Positions 1 to 9,603 of a DNA stretch of 64,000 nucleotides are shown piece by piece. The position numbers and the translations under genes are program-made. The notes below the pieces were generated by a model. That model saw only the letters and a list, made by a program, of their open reading frames with translations, did no database searches and was not told where the DNA came from. The number at the start of each line of letters is the position of its first letter. Within the stretch, counting starts at the first letter, position 1. Origin of the DNA: Roseovarius salinarum (GTDB lineage: Bacteria > Pseudomonadota > Alphaproteobacteria > Rhodobacterales > Rhodobacteraceae); contig NZ_PHNT01000002.1 in the NCBI RefSeq assembly GCF_002834145.1, positions 219,909-283,908 on the forward strand, in the 5' to 3' direction.

Positions 1-1432
1 GGATCGACGGCGGGACCGCCTTGATGGCCGCACGGCCGGCGATGATGATCGTGGGCAACGTCATCAGGGCCAGCACGATGCCGCCCGCCAGCGGCGCCGA
101 TCGCGGCACGCCGAAGATGCCGAGGAACACCGACAGCCCCAGAAGCCCGAAGACGATCGAGGGCACCGCGGCGAGGTTGTTGATGTTGACCTCCACGAAG
201 TCGGTGAAGCGGTTCTTGGGCGCGAACTCCTCGAGGTAGATCGCCGCGGCCACGCCGATGGGGAACGCCAGACCGAAGGTCACCAGCATCGTCCAGAAGC
301 TGCCGACGATCGCGCCCCAGATCCCCGCCAGTTCCGGTTCGCGCGAGTCGGCGGCGGTGAAGAAACGGGTGTTGAACACCTGGTCGATCTGGCCGGACGC
401 GCGCAGGTCCTCGATCACCACGACCTGCGTGTCCGACACCTTGCGCGCGGATTCGGGCAGCTCGGTCATGTAGAACGCCCAGTCGTCCACGTTCTCGACC
501 GGGCCGGCGTCCAGCGGCGTCATGATCTCGCCCTCGGCCTGCGAACGGTCGAGGCGCGTGAGCTTGATCCAGCCGCCGGCGACGTGGATCAGCAGCGAGC
601 GGTTTTCCTCGTCGAGGTCCTCGGCCCCGCGGGTGCCCGCCGCCCGCTCCTCGAGTTCGGCGGCCTGTTGCAGCAACTGGTCCCGCTTCTTCGCGGCCGC
701 TTCCGAGCGGCGCGTGTTGCGTTCGCGCTTTTCCTCGTTGGACGCGTTCTCGGCCCGCTGGAGATAGACCTGCACGGCGTTGTTCTGGCGCGCGGCCTGC
801 CGGCGCAGCCGGGCGGCATCGTCGACGAGCTGCGCCTTCACGGCCGTCAGCGCCTCGGCAAAGTCGTTGGATGACGTCGAGATCACCGCGGTGCCGTCGC
901 GCATGGTCACCGACAGCTTGCCGCGCGTCTCGATCTGCTCCAGCCGGCCGTATTCGCCCTTGAGGTAAAGGTCGGTCACGTCCGAGGCGAGGAAACGGTA
1001 ATCGATCGTCTGGCCCACGAGGTCGGGATTGTTCGATACCTTCTCGGCCAGTTCGAAGGTCGCGCCGGTCGAGACGATGTCGTAGAGGTCGCGCTTGGCC
1101 GTCCGCCCCTCGATCGCCGGGAAGGTGTCGCGCAGGGTCTGCTTGGTCAGACCGTTGAAGTTGGCGCGCAGCAGCGTTTTCGGATCGCGCTGGCCTTCCT
1201 CGATGCCCAGCTCCTCCTCGGAGATCGTCACCGGCAGGATGACATAGCTTTCTGTCACCGCCGTCGCCGCCTGGCTGACCACCGAGTAAAGCAGCGTGAA
1301 CAGCGCCAGCCCGGCCACCACGATGGCGGTGATGCCGTAGCCCTTCAGCCGCGCCTCGGCGAAGCGGCGCTTCTTCAGCCCCCGGCTGCGCCGCCCCAGA
1401 AGAGACCCGTGATGTCCCGTCGTGTCCGCCAT
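1..1432 (-). CDS. pstA: Phosphate ABC transporter permease PstA (3' end outside window)
   Basis: Inner-membrane permease of the high-affinity phosphate importer PstSCAB. The frame is open from an ATG at 1432 to the window edge, 477 codons, so the C-terminus is missing. Residues 1-30 are basic and cytoplasmic. A first membrane segment (about 32-52) is followed by roughly 300 hydrophilic residues, including a charged, probably coiled-coil stretch rich in E, R, K and Q. The permease core begins only near residue 375 (GLAFPIGVAAAIYLEEF, then NNLAAVPSIVFGLLGL). Typical PstA is about 280-300 residues, so this is an extended form. It lies 10 bases downstream of pstC in the same operon. Family assignment is firm; the role of the large insert is unknown. 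Confidence 0.93.
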   Translation of the reverse strand, partial: MADTTGHHGSLLGRRSRGLKKRRFAEARLKGYGITAIVVAGLALFTLLYSVVSQAATAVTESYVILPVTISEEELGIEEGQRDPKTLLRANFNGLTKQTLRDTFPAIEGRTAKRDLYDIVSTGATFELAEKVSNNPDLVGQTIDYRFLASDVTDLYLKGEYGRLEQIETRGKLSVTMRDGTAVISTSSNDFAEALTAVKAQLVDDAARLRRQAARQNNAVQVYLQRAENASNEEKRERNTRRSEAAAKKRDQLLQQAAELEERAAGTRGAEDLDEENRSLLIHVAGGWIKLTRLDRSQAEGEIMTPLDAGPVENVDDWAFYMTELPESARKVSDTQVVVIEDLRASGQIDQVFNTRFFTAADSREPELAGIWGAIVGSFWTMLVTFGLAFPIGVAAAIYLEEFAPKNRFTDFVEVNINNLAAVPSIVFGLLGLSVFLGIFGVPRSAPLAGGIVLALMTLPTIIIAGRAAIKAVPPSI

Positions 1433-1442
1433 GATCCGGTCC

Positions 1443-2819
1443 TTATTCGTAGGATTCGCGGTAACGGCGCACCAGCCGCTGCGCGAGCATGTTCATCAGA
1501 AGCGTGATGCAGAACAGCGTGAAGCCGAGCGTGAAGGCCGGCCCGGCGGCGGTGTCCGCCTCGGTGTCGCCGGTGATCAGCATCACGATCTGCACGGTCA
1601 CGGTGGTCACGGCCTCCAGCGGGTTGGCCGTCAGGTTGGCGCCCTGCCCCGCGGCCATGACCACGATCATCGTCTCGCCCACCGCGCGCGAGAACCCCAG
1701 CAGCGCGGCCGACACGATCCCCGGCAGCGCCGCCGGCAACACCACCTGGCGCATGGTTTCGGCGCGCGTCGCGCCCAGCCCGTAGGAGCCGTCGCGCAGC
1801 GCCTGCGGGACCGAGTTGATGACGTCGTCGGACAGCGACGAGATGAAGGGGATGATCATGATCCCCATGACCACCCCGGCCACGAGCGCCGATTCGCTGG
1901 CAATCGGGATGCCGATGGATTCACCCGTGTTGCGCAGGAAGGGCGCCACCGTGATCGCGGCGAAGAAGCCGTAGACGACGGTGGGAATGCCGGCGAGGAT
2001 TTCCAGCATGGGCTTGACCGTGCCGCGCACCTTCTTGGTGGCGAAGTCGCTGAGGTAGATCGCGGCGAACAGCCCCACCGGTATCGCGACCAGCATGGCG
2101 ATGAGCGTGATCAGCAGCGTGCCGGCGAACAGCGGGATCGCGCCGACGTTGTCGGGGTCCATGTTGCCGGTGTGCACGCCCGACAGCGGGCTCCAGGTCG
2201 TGCCGAACAGGAACTTGTCGATGCGCCAGTCGAGCTCGGCGAAGAAACCGATCGTCTCGAAGATCAGCGACAGCACGATCCCGATGGTGGTCAGGATCGC
2301 GATGGTCGCCATCGCGGCGAGGATCGCGCGCACGACCTTCTCGGTCCGGTTGCGCGCGCGGTACTGCGGCGAAACCGATCGCTGGGTCGTCACCGCCGCG
2401 AGCATGGCCGCGCCCACGACCAGCACGATGCGGACCCACGTCCATGTGGTGGATATCGAGGAATACTCGGCCGCGATGCGCTGGCGAAGCTCGCCGGTCT
2501 GCGAGGCGACCCGCCCCTCGGCCAGCGCCTTGGCGTCCGACAGGATGAGCTGACGTTCGATGAACGCCGTATCCGGCGCGGCCTCGCCGATCTGCGACAG
2601 CAGTGTCTGCGTCATGATGTAGTTGGGCACGACCGTCAGCAGGATCAGGAACCCGATCCCGGCAAGAAGCACCCAGAGAAGGCTGTAGGCGCCGTGGTAG
2701 GACGGGCGTGAATGCAGGCTTGCCGGTTGCCCGCCCGACATCACCTGCGCGCGATGCCGCGCCAGGAAATAGGACGCCAGCGCCAGCACCAGCACGAAAG
2801 CGGTCAGAACGGCGATCAT
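1443..2819 (-). CDS. pstC: Phosphate ABC transporter permease PstC
   Basis: Inner-membrane partner of PstA in phosphate import. It is 458 residues from the ATG at 2819; a TTG one codon upstream is also in frame but less likely. An N-terminal membrane segment, then a second one (about 50-70), precede a region of some 130 residues before the permease core (GTLLITLIAMLVAIPVGLFA, then EILAGIPTVVYGFFA and the loop around RDGSYGLGATRAET). Usual PstC proteins are about 300-330 residues, so this one is also extended at the N-terminus, as is its partner PstA. The gene follows pstS after a 95-base gap containing a strong hairpin. Confidence 0.94.
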   Translation of the reverse strand: MIAVLTAFVLVLALASYFLARHRAQVMSGGQPASLHSRPSYHGAYSLLWVLLAGIGFLILLTVVPNYIMTQTLLSQIGEAAPDTAFIERQLILSDAKALAEGRVASQTGELRQRIAAEYSSISTTWTWVRIVLVVGAAMLAAVTTQRSVSPQYRARNRTEKVVRAILAAMATIAILTTIGIVLSLIFETIGFFAELDWRIDKFLFGTTWSPLSGVHTGNMDPDNVGAIPLFAGTLLITLIAMLVAIPVGLFAAIYLSDFATKKVRGTVKPMLEILAGIPTVVYGFFAAITVAPFLRNTGESIGIPIASESALVAGVVMGIMIIPFISSLSDDVINSVPQALRDGSYGLGATRAETMRQVVLPAALPGIVSAALLGFSRAVGETMIVVMAAGQGANLTANPLEAVTTVTVQIVMLITGDTEADTAAGPAFTLGFTLFCITLLMNMLAQRLVRRYRESYE

Positions 2820-2875
2820 CAATGCCCCCGGGGGAATTTGTTGTGGTGCGATTGCGGCGGCGGCGCGCCGGGGTC

Positions 2876-2900
2876 GCAGGGGGCCGCGCGGGCCCCCTGC
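2876..2900. promoter_or_regulatory. GC-rich intercistronic hairpin between pstS and pstC
   Basis: A perfect 10-base inverted repeat (GCAGGGGGCC / GGCCCCCTGC) with a 5-base loop. No T-run follows in the transcription direction, so it probably protects the 3' end of the pstS message or attenuates transcription rather than fully terminating. This fits the usual excess of binding protein over permease. The structure is seen; the function is inferred. Confidence 0.6.
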
Positions 2901-2917
2901 CGTCCTTCAGGCGTGGA

Positions 2918-3910
2918 TCAGTCCCACTCGTTGCCGGTCATCGGCTCGAGGTTGGCCACGTTGCTGCTGATCTTGTCGAACATGTCGTCGGGCAGCGGGA
3001 TCAGGCCCTTTTCGACCAGGTAGCCGTCGGGGCCGGCGGCCTGCTCGGACATGAACTCGTTGGCGTATTCCTGGATGCCCGGGACCACGCCGACGTGCGC
3101 GTTCTTGATGTAGAAGTACAGCGAACGCGACACAGGGTAGTCGCCCGAGGCGATCAGGTCGAACGTCGGCTCGGTGCCGTCGACCGTGGCGCCCTTGATG
3201 ACGTCGCGGTTCTGGTCGAGGAACGAGAAGCCGAAGACGCCCAGCGCGTCGGGGTTGGCTTCCAGCTTGGAGACGATCAGGTTGTCGTTCTCGCCGGCCT
3301 CGACGTAGGGGCCGTCCTCGCGGATTTCCATGCCGGTTTCGCCGCAGTCCTCGCCGCCGGCCTCTTCACAGCCGGCTTCCATGACCAGCTCTTCGAAGGC
3401 GTCGCGGGTGCCCGAGCTCGGCGGCGGGCCGAGAACCTCGATCTCGGTGGCCGGCAGGGCCGGGTTGATCTCGTCCCAGGAGGTGGGCTTGGGGCCGGTC
3501 TTGGCCAGGGCTTCCCACAGCTCGGCGCGGGTCAGTTCGAAGTCGGCGCCCGACTTCTCGTTCGCGACCACGATGCCGTCATAGCCAACGACCGCTTCGG
3601 TGACCTCGGTCACGCCGTTTTCCTGGCACATCTCGAATTCGCTGGCCTTCATGCGGCGCGAGGCGTTCGTGATGTCCGGGTGCTCGGTGCCGACGCCGGC
3701 GCAGAACAGCTTCAGGCCGCCGCCCGAACCCGTCGATTCGACGACCGGCGTCTGGAAGTCGGTGGTCTTGCCGAATTGCTCGGCGACGGCGGTCGAGAAC
3801 GGGAAGACCGTCGACGAACCGACGATGCGGATCTGGTCGCGCGCCGAGGCAGCGGTCGCCGACACGGCCGCGATCGCCACGGCGGAGGCGGTCAGTTTAA
3901 CAAAGGACAT
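2918..3910 (-). CDS. pstS: Phosphate-binding periplasmic protein PstS
   Basis: Periplasmic receptor that delivers phosphate to PstCA. 330 residues. The N-terminus is a signal peptide (KLTASAVAIAAVSATAASA, cleavage likely before RDQIRIVGS). Phosphate-contacting motifs of the family are visible: IVGSSTVFPFS near the mature start, STGSGGGLKLF, and PPPSSGTRDAFEELV. It is the first pst gene after phoR and is preceded by a three-unit Pho box, so phosphate-starvation induction through PhoB is expected. Two acidic patches with paired cysteines (EAGCEEAGGEDCGETG) suggest a disulfide loop. Confidence 0.95.
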   Translation of the reverse strand: MSFVKLTASAVAIAAVSATAASARDQIRIVGSSTVFPFSTAVAEQFGKTTDFQTPVVESTGSGGGLKLFCAGVGTEHPDITNASRRMKASEFEMCQENGVTEVTEAVVGYDGIVVANEKSGADFELTRAELWEALAKTGPKPTSWDEINPALPATEIEVLGPPPSSGTRDAFEELVMEAGCEEAGGEDCGETGMEIREDGPYVEAGENDNLIVSKLEANPDALGVFGFSFLDQNRDVIKGATVDGTEPTFDLIASGDYPVSRSLYFYIKNAHVGVVPGIQEYANEFMSEQAAGPDGYLVEKGLIPLPDDMFDKISSNVANLEPMTGNEWD

Positions 3911-3990
3911 GCTTAGAGCTCCTGATTTCGTTTGCAGCAGACCACCCAGGTGATGGCCTCATCCGCGGTGCTATTGGTCGTCGGCGACGC

Positions 3991-4023
3991 TTTTGTTACA
4001 GATATGTAACAGTTTTATGACGG
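3991..4023 (-). promoter_or_regulatory. Pho box (PhoB operator) upstream of pstS
   Basis: Read on the minus strand there are three consecutive 11-base units: CCGTCATAAAA, CTGTTACATAT and CTGTAACAAAA. Each has the 7-base PhoB half-site pattern (consensus near CTGTCAT) followed by an A/T-rich 4-base spacer. The block lies about 80 bases before the pstS start codon, between phoR and pstS. Spacing and sequence match known PhoB direct-repeat operators; binding itself is inferred. Confidence 0.8.
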
Positions 4024-4058
4024 TGCGTTTTGCCGCCGGAGTCTCGGCCCCGCGCACG

Positions 4059-5108
4059 TCATCCACGGATGTCGCACGGCACGATGACGGTGAACTGCGT
4101 GCCCTCGCCCGGGGTGCTGTCGATTCGCAGCCGCCCCCGGTGACGGTTGATGATGTGCTTCACGATCGCCAGCCCCAGCCCGGTGCCGCCCATCTCGCGC
4201 GAGCGGTGGCTGTCCACGCGATAGAACCGCTCGGTCAGCCGCGGAATATGCACCTCGGCGATGCCCGGTCCGGTGTCGCGGACACGGGCGATCACCGCCG
4301 GGCCGCGCAACGCGGGCTCGTGGCTCACGGTTTCCAGGTCGACTGTCACCTGCGTGCCCGCGCCGCCGTATTTGATCGCGTTTTCCAAGAGGTTGGTGAA
4401 CACCTGATGCAACTGGTCGGAATCGCCGGGCATCGGCGCCGGCTGATCGGTGCCGGCAAAGGTGAGCGTCACGCCGGCCTCGTCGGCCAAGGGCTGCAGG
4501 GACTGCTGCACCGAGGTCAGCACCTGCGCCAGGTCCACCCGGTCGGTCGGGCGCACGCGCTCCTCGCTTTCCACGCGGCTGAGCGACAGAAGGTCCTTGA
4601 CCAGGCGTTCCATGCGCATCGCCTCGGTCTGCATGGTGGCCAGGAACCGCTCCGCTGCTTCCGGGTCGTTGCGCGCAGGGCCCCGCAACGTCTCGATGAA
4701 GCCCAGAAGCGCGGTGAGCGGCGTGCGAAGCTCGTGGCTCACGTTGGCGACGAAATCGCGGCGCATCTGGCCCGCCTGTTCGAAATGCGTGATGTCCTCG
4801 AAGCAGACAAGCACCCCGCTGCCCAGCCGCGTCTCGACGAAGGCGCAGGAGACGACGAAGGTGGTGTCCTGCGCCCCGTCGCTGCTCAGGAACCGGGTCT
4901 TGCGCGGTTCATGGTCGCTCAGGCAGGCCTCGATGGCATCCAGCACCGTGGGCTGGCGCAGCGCCGTGATGAAGTGGCGCCCCACGATGCCCTCGCCCAG
5001 AAGCCCGCGGGTATGGCGGTTGGCGCCGAGGATGCGCTCGCCCTGCCCGATCAGGACGGCGGGCAGCGGGATCGCCTCCAGAAGCGCCGATATCTCCTCG
5101 GTGCTCAC
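4059..5108 (-). CDS. phoR: Phosphate regulon sensor histidine kinase PhoR
   Basis: Sensor kinase expected to phosphorylate PhoB (not in the window). 349 residues from a GTG start. A PAS domain covers residues 5-110. The HisKA helix carries the phospho-acceptor His125 (ANVSHELRTPLTALLGF). The ATPase domain shows the N box (TNLLENAIKYGG), G1 box (DTGPGIAE) and G2 box (GGTGLGLAIVKHI). No membrane segment is visible at the N-terminus, unlike the classical enterobacterial PhoR, so it must be soluble or reach the Pst complex through partners. It lies immediately upstream of pstS in the same direction. Confidence 0.88.
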   Translation of the reverse strand: MSTEEISALLEAIPLPAVLIGQGERILGANRHTRGLLGEGIVGRHFITALRQPTVLDAIEACLSDHEPRKTRFLSSDGAQDTTFVVSCAFVETRLGSGVLVCFEDITHFEQAGQMRRDFVANVSHELRTPLTALLGFIETLRGPARNDPEAAERFLATMQTEAMRMERLVKDLLSLSRVESEERVRPTDRVDLAQVLTSVQQSLQPLADEAGVTLTFAGTDQPAPMPGDSDQLHQVFTNLLENAIKYGGAGTQVTVDLETVSHEPALRGPAVIARVRDTGPGIAEVHIPRLTERFYRVDSHRSREMGGTGLGLAIVKHIINRHRGRLRIDSTPGEGTQFTVIVPCDIRG

Positions 5109-5124
5109 CTGTGCGCCCCTGCCG

Positions 5125-5652
5125 TCATGCCTCGCGCAGGCCGTCCCGGAACCGGCGCATGTTCTGCTGGTAGTGCAGTGCGCTGGCCTTCAGGGCCTCG
5201 ATCGCATCGGCGTCGAGCTGGCGGACGACCTTGCCCGGCGCGCCCATGACCAGGCTGCCGTCGGGGATCTCCTTGCCCTCGGTCACCAGCGCGCCCGCCC
5301 CGATCAGGCAATCGCGCCCCACCCGGGCGCCATTGAGCACCGTGGCCCCCATGCCGATCAGGGTGTTTTCCCCCAGCGTGCAGCCGTGCAGCATCGCCTT
5401 GTGGCCGATCGTGCATCCGGCGCCGACGGTCAGCGGATAGCCCATGTCGGTATGCATCACCGTGTTTTCCTGCACGTTGGTGCCCGCCCCGATGGTGATC
5501 GGCTCGTTGTCGCCGCGCAGCGTGCAGCCGAACCAGACCGAGGCGCCGGAACCAAGGATCACCCGCCCGATCACGTTGGCGTCGGGCGCGATCCAGACAT
5601 CGTCGTCGTCGGGCAGTTGCGGGGCGTGGCCATCGAGTGCGTAAAGGGTCAT
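5125..5652 (-). CDS. Gamma-carbonic-anhydrase-like left-handed beta-helix protein
   Basis: About 175 residues from the ATG at 5652, which overlaps the gmk stop as ATGA; longer in-frame starts would run into gmk. The protein is built of hexapeptide repeats ([20 protein letters not shown], then [41 protein letters not shown]). Residues resembling the gamma-CA metal ligands are present ([16 protein letters not shown]). Family members include carbonic anhydrases, YrdA/PaaY-like proteins and acyltransferase relatives, so the substrate cannot be fixed. It is co-transcribed with gmk and sits just upstream of phoR. Confidence 0.85.
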   Translation of the reverse strand: MTLYALDGHAPQLPDDDDVWIAPDANVIGRVILGSGASVWFGCTLRGDNEPITIGAGTNVQENTVMHTDMGYPLTVGAGCTIGHKAMLHGCTLGENTLIGMGATVLNGARVGRDCLIGAGALVTEGKEIPDGSLVMGAPGKVVRQLDADAIEALKASALHYQQNMRRFRDGLREA

Positions 5653-6290
5653 GTCATCTCCTCGAATTCGGCATGGAGTTGCTTGACGTGCTCGTTCAGC
5701 CACGGTTGCTGGATGCGCTTGAGCCGGGCCGCGGTGACGATGCTCTTGAGCCGCGCCTCGGTCTCGTCCAGGTCGTCGTTGATCAGGACGTAGTCGTATT
5801 CCGCCCAGTGGCTGATCTCGTCCCAGCTCTTCTGCATGCGCTTTGCGATCACCTCGGCGCTGTCCTGGCCGCGCGTCTTGAGGCGGCGATGCAGCTCGTC
5901 GATCGACGGCGGTAGTATGAAGATGGACAGCGTGTGCTGCCCGAGGCTGGAGTTCTGGATCTGTTGGGCGCCCTGCCAGTCCACGTCGAACAGCACGTCG
6001 GCGCCGCCGTCGATCGCCGTTTCCACCGGCCCCTTGGGCGAGCCGTAGAAATTGCCGAAGACATGCGCGTGTTCGAGCATTCCGCCGTCGGCGACCTCGC
6101 GCTTGAACCCCGCCTCCGTCAGGAAATGGTAGTCCCGCCCGTCCACCTCGCCCGCGCGCGGGGCGCGCGTGGTGGCCGAAACCGAAAACGAAATCGTCGG
6201 GTCCCAGTCGCGCAGCCGGCGCGACAGTGTGGATTTCCCCGCGCCCGAGGGCGATGACAGGATGATCAGCAGGCCACGGCGATCAGGCAC
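5649..6290 (-). CDS. gmk: Guanylate kinase
   Basis: Converts GMP and ATP to GDP and ADP in the cytoplasm. 213 residues from a GTG start. The P-loop [16 protein letters not shown] is at residues 10-26. The GMP-binding region follows ([20 protein letters not shown], then GNFYGSP) and the LID region lies near residues 130-150. Length is normal for bacterial Gmk. It follows yicC by 44 bases, a pairing common in Proteobacteria. Confidence 0.97.
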   Translation of the reverse strand: MPDRRGLLIILSSPSGAGKSTLSRRLRDWDPTISFSVSATTRAPRAGEVDGRDYHFLTEAGFKREVADGGMLEHAHVFGNFYGSPKGPVETAIDGGADVLFDVDWQGAQQIQNSSLGQHTLSIFILPPSIDELHRRLKTRGQDSAEVIAKRMQKSWDEISHWAEYDYVLINDDLDETEARLKSIVTAARLKRIQQPWLNEHVKQLHAEFEEMT

Positions 6291-6334
6291 GGCGGCGGGC
6301 TCCCTTGTTTCGCGGCGCGCGGCGCCGGCCGGTT

Positions 6335-7213
6335 CTACTCGACATTCTGGACCTGTTCACGCATCTGCTCGATCGCCGATTTCAGCTCCAGCCCCACCGC
6401 CGTGAGCCGCTTGTTCTGCGCCTTGGAGCACAGCGTGTTGGCCTCACGGTTGAATTCCTGGGCCAGGAAATCGAGCTTGCGCCCCACCGGCGACCCCTGT
6501 GCCAGCAGCTCGCGCGCCGCGCCGACATGGGCACGCAGGCGGTCGATTTCCTCGGTCACGTCCGCCTTTACGGCCATCACCGCAAGCTCCTGCGCCACGC
6601 GCTGTTCGTCGGCGCCGTTCGCGTTGTCGAGAACCCGCGCCAGCGCGTTTCGGAACCCTTCGGCCATCTCGGGCGCGCGGGCCTCGGCAGCCTCGGCCGC
6701 GGCGTCGGTCAGCCGCGCGATCTCGTCAACCTGGCCGTCAAGGACGTCGCGCAGGGCGCGTCCCTCGGCCGCGCGCATTTCACCGAAGGCCCCGAGGACG
6801 GCTTCGAAATCCTCCAGCAGCGTGGCCGCCAGGGTCGTGGCGGCCTCGTTCGTTCCCGGCGCGTCCAGCACCCCGCGCAGACCCAGGATGTCGGCCGCGC
6901 GCGCCGGGGCCAGCGACAGGCCCTTTTCCAGGGCGCGGGCCTCGACTTGCCGTATCATCTCAAGCGCCCGGTCCAGCGCGGCGGGGTCCAGCGCGGCATC
7001 CCCCTGCGCGCCGTCGGCGCGCACGCGAAGCGTGAGCGTGACGTTGCCGCGCGACAGGGCCGCCGTCAGGCGTGCGCGCAGCGGCGCCTCGAGGCCCTCG
7101 ATCCAGTCGGGCAGCCGCAGCCGCAGGTCCAGCCCCTTGCCGTTGACCCCGCGCAGCTCCCAGCTCCAGGCGTGGCCGTCGCGGGCGCCCTGCGCCGTGG
7201 CGATCGCGGTCAT
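6335..7213 (-). CDS. yicC: YicC family protein (putative endoribonuclease)
   Basis: 292 residues from the ATG at 7213; earlier in-frame methionines give a low-complexity leader unlike the family. The N-terminal YicC domain begins with [22 protein letters not shown], the conserved E-x-R-x-V-N family signature. The C-terminal DUF1732 segment is [20 protein letters not shown]. YicC in E. coli has been reported as an endoribonuclease; that role here is by homology. It lies upstream of gmk. Confidence 0.92.
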   Translation of the reverse strand: MTAIATAQGARDGHAWSWELRGVNGKGLDLRLRLPDWIEGLEAPLRARLTAALSRGNVTLTLRVRADGAQGDAALDPAALDRALEMIRQVEARALEKGLSLAPARAADILGLRGVLDAPGTNEAATTLAATLLEDFEAVLGAFGEMRAAEGRALRDVLDGQVDEIARLTDAAAEAAEARAPEMAEGFRNALARVLDNANGADEQRVAQELAVMAVKADVTEEIDRLRAHVGAARELLAQGSPVGRKLDFLAQEFNREANTLCSKAQNKRLTAVGLELKSAIEQMREQVQNVE

Positions 7214-7392
7214 GGAATTCAGCACGCCGGTACTCCTTGTTCCGGTGCCGCACCGTCCTAGCCATTCGCCGGCGCGCTGGCAAGCGCGCCCGCGGCCGGT
7301 GCCGCGGGCGGTTAACCAGATGCAAGGAATTTTAGCGAAATCCGCGGCGCCCGTGGCATGATGGCGCGTATGACGCGACATCGGGTGACATC

Positions 7393-8037
7393 ATGGATGA
7401 CACGGGAAACCATTCTTTCGTAACCGCCAGGCACACCGGTCCCGGCGCAAGGGCGCGTGCCGCGGTGGTCGACCACTGGCAGGCGCTGCGCAACGCGGGC
7501 GCCGCGATTCCGCGGCGCAGTGACATCGATCCGCGCCGGATCGGCGCGGGGCTGGAATACGCCTTCATCGCCGAACGCATCGCCCCCGGGCTGGCACGCC
7601 TGCGCATCGCCGGCACGCACCTGGCCGACCTGATGGGCATGGAGGTGCGGGGCATGCCGCTGAGCGCCTTCGTCGTGCCCGGCGATCGCGACGCGCTGGC
7701 CGACGCGCTGACAGAGCTTTTCGATGGGCCGGCCGCCGTTCGGGTCACGCTGCGCGCGCCGGGCGGCCCGGGTCGACCCGCGCTGACGGGCGGGTTGACG
7801 CTGCTGCCTCTGCGCAGCGATCTGGGGGATGTGTCACGCGCGCTTGGCAGCCTCGCGACCGAGGGCGCGGCCCGCCCGGGCCGCACCCCGCGGAGGTTCG
7901 GGATCGTGGAGATATCCAGCACGCCGTTGTCGGCGGCGGCCGCGCGGGCCGCGGGCACCGCAGGGGTGGGCAGCAAGGCCGCCAATTTGCGACCGACCAG
8001 GGCGCCGCATCTTCGGCTGGTGACCTGCGACGACTGA
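7393..8037 (+). CDS. PAS domain protein (PAS_5-like)
   Basis: 214 residues, cytoplasmic, no signal peptide. The core (about residues 25-155) reads as the single-domain PAS_5 family common in Rhodobacterales and Rhodospirillales: DHWQALRNAGAAIPRRSDID, the Y/F-rich AFIAERIAPGLARLRIAG, and LAGT-like HLADLMGMEVRGMPLS. The C-terminus is low-complexity, rich in A and R. No output domain is present. It is divergent from yicC and convergent with the DAHP synthase gene. Ligand and partner are unknown. Confidence 0.75.
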   Translation: MDDTGNHSFVTARHTGPGARARAAVVDHWQALRNAGAAIPRRSDIDPRRIGAGLEYAFIAERIAPGLARLRIAGTHLADLMGMEVRGMPLSAFVVPGDRDALADALTELFDGPAAVRVTLRAPGGPGRPALTGGLTLLPLRSDLGDVSRALGSLATEGAARPGRTPRRFGIVEISSTPLSAAAARAAGTAGVGSKAANLRPTRAPHLRLVTCDD

Positions 8038-8059
8038 AAGGCGGCCGCGCGATCCGGCG

Positions 8060-9430
8060 CTACACGGCCGCTTGTGCCGCGTGCCCGCCGTGCCGCCCCG
8101 ACAGTTCCTCTGCCACGAGGAAGGCCAGTTCGAGCGACTGGCTGGCATTGAGCCGCGGATCGCAGGCGGTGTGGTAACGGTCCGACAGGTTCTCCTCGCT
8201 GACGGCGCGCACACCGCCGGTGCATTCGGTCACGTCCTGGCCCGTCATCTCGAAATGCACGCCGCCGGGGATCGTGCCCTCGGCTCGGTGGACGGCGAAG
8301 AACTCCTGCACCTCGCGCAACACCGCGTCGAATGGGCGCGTCTTGTAGCCCGAGCCCGACTTGATGGTGTTGCCGTGCATCGGGTCGCAGACCCAGAGCA
8401 CCTCGGCGCCTTCCTCCTGCACGGTACGGATCAGCTGCGGCAGGTGATCGCCCACCTGGCCCGCGCCGAACCGCGCGATCAGGGTCAGCCGCCCCGGCTC
8501 GTTGTCGGGGTTCAGCGTGGCCAGCAGGCGCTTGAGGTCGTCGGAGGTCATGCTGGGGCCGCACTTGAGCCCGACGGGGTTCATCACCCCGCGGGCGAAC
8601 TCGACATGCGCGCCATCGGGCTGGCGGGTGCGATCGCCGATCCAGATCATGTGGCCCGAGCCCGCCAGCCAGTTGCCCGAGGTCGAGTCCTGCCGGCACA
8701 GCGCCTCCTCGTATTCCAGCAACAGCGCCTCGTGGCTGGTGTAGAAATCCACCGTCTGCAGGGTGTGCGCGCGGTCGCTGTCCACGCCGGCGGCCTTCAT
8801 GAAGTCCAGCGCGTCGCGGATCCGGTTGGCCATGTCGCGGTATTTCGCGGCCTTCTCGCTTTCGGTAAAGCCCAGCGTCCAGGAATGCACCTGGTGAACA
8901 TCGGCATAGCCGCCGGTCGAAAAGGCGCGCAGCAGGTTCAGCGTGGCCGCCGCCTGGGTGTAGGCCTGCAGCATCTTCTGCGGGTCGGGGATGCGCGCGG
9001 CCTCGGTGAACGCCAGCTCGTTGACGATATCGCCGCGGTAGCTCGGCAGTTCGACGCCGTCCTTGACCTCGGTGGGCGCGCTGCGCGGCTTGGCGAACTG
9101 GCCGGCCATGCGGCCCACCTTCACCACGGGCACCTTGGCGCCGTAGGTCAGCACCATCGCCATCTGCAGCATCACCTTGAAGGTGTCGCGGATCGCGTCG
9201 GCCGAGAACTGCTCGAAGCTCTCGGCGCAGTCACCGCCCTGAAGCAGGAAGCCTTCGCCGCGGGCGGCCGCGCCGAGCTCGGCCTTGAGCTTGCGCGCCT
9301 CGCCGGCGAAAACCAGCGGCGGAAAGCGTGACAGGCGATCCTCGACCTCGCGCAGCGCCGCAGCGTCGGTGTAGTCGGGCATCTGCACCCGGGGTTTGTC
9401 CCGCCAATCGGATTTCTGCCACTGTATCAT
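8060..9430 (-). CDS. 3-deoxy-7-phosphoheptulonate synthase, class II
   Basis: First step of aromatic amino acid synthesis: phosphoenolpyruvate plus erythrose 4-phosphate gives DAHP. 456 residues from the ATG at 9430, preceded by a purine-rich AGCGGAGATCG; the family's typical start is W-x-x-x-DWR (here [10 protein letters not shown]). Class II hallmarks: [10 protein letters not shown] near residue 70, [39 protein letters not shown] and [18 protein letters not shown]. The gene stands alone, convergent with the PAS gene. Confidence 0.95.
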   Translation of the reverse strand: MIQWQKSDWRDKPRVQMPDYTDAAALREVEDRLSRFPPLVFAGEARKLKAELGAAARGEGFLLQGGDCAESFEQFSADAIRDTFKVMLQMAMVLTYGAKVPVVKVGRMAGQFAKPRSAPTEVKDGVELPSYRGDIVNELAFTEAARIPDPQKMLQAYTQAAATLNLLRAFSTGGYADVHQVHSWTLGFTESEKAAKYRDMANRIRDALDFMKAAGVDSDRAHTLQTVDFYTSHEALLLEYEEALCRQDSTSGNWLAGSGHMIWIGDRTRQPDGAHVEFARGVMNPVGLKCGPSMTSDDLKRLLATLNPDNEPGRLTLIARFGAGQVGDHLPQLIRTVQEEGAEVLWVCDPMHGNTIKSGSGYKTRPFDAVLREVQEFFAVHRAEGTIPGGVHFEMTGQDVTECTGGVRAVSEENLSDRYHTACDPRLNASQSLELAFLVAEELSGRHGGHAAQAAV

Positions 9431-9603
9431 CGTCGATCTCCGCTTTCGCACGTCCGGGATCGTTCTATACTAGAGGTGCCGGCCGGACGCCACACGCGGT
9501 TTGCACGAATCGGCGCGAATCGTTTGTCCGGCCCTTGTCAAACGCGGCGATTTCGTGAAAGAGGAGCGGACCAATCCGGACAGCCGTCAAGGACCAACTG
9601 CCG

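Noticed and set aside
1422..2711. Long plus-strand open frame opposite pstC
   Set aside because: Histidine- and arginine-rich composition typical of a GC-rich shadow frame; pstC on the minus strand has clear family motifs.
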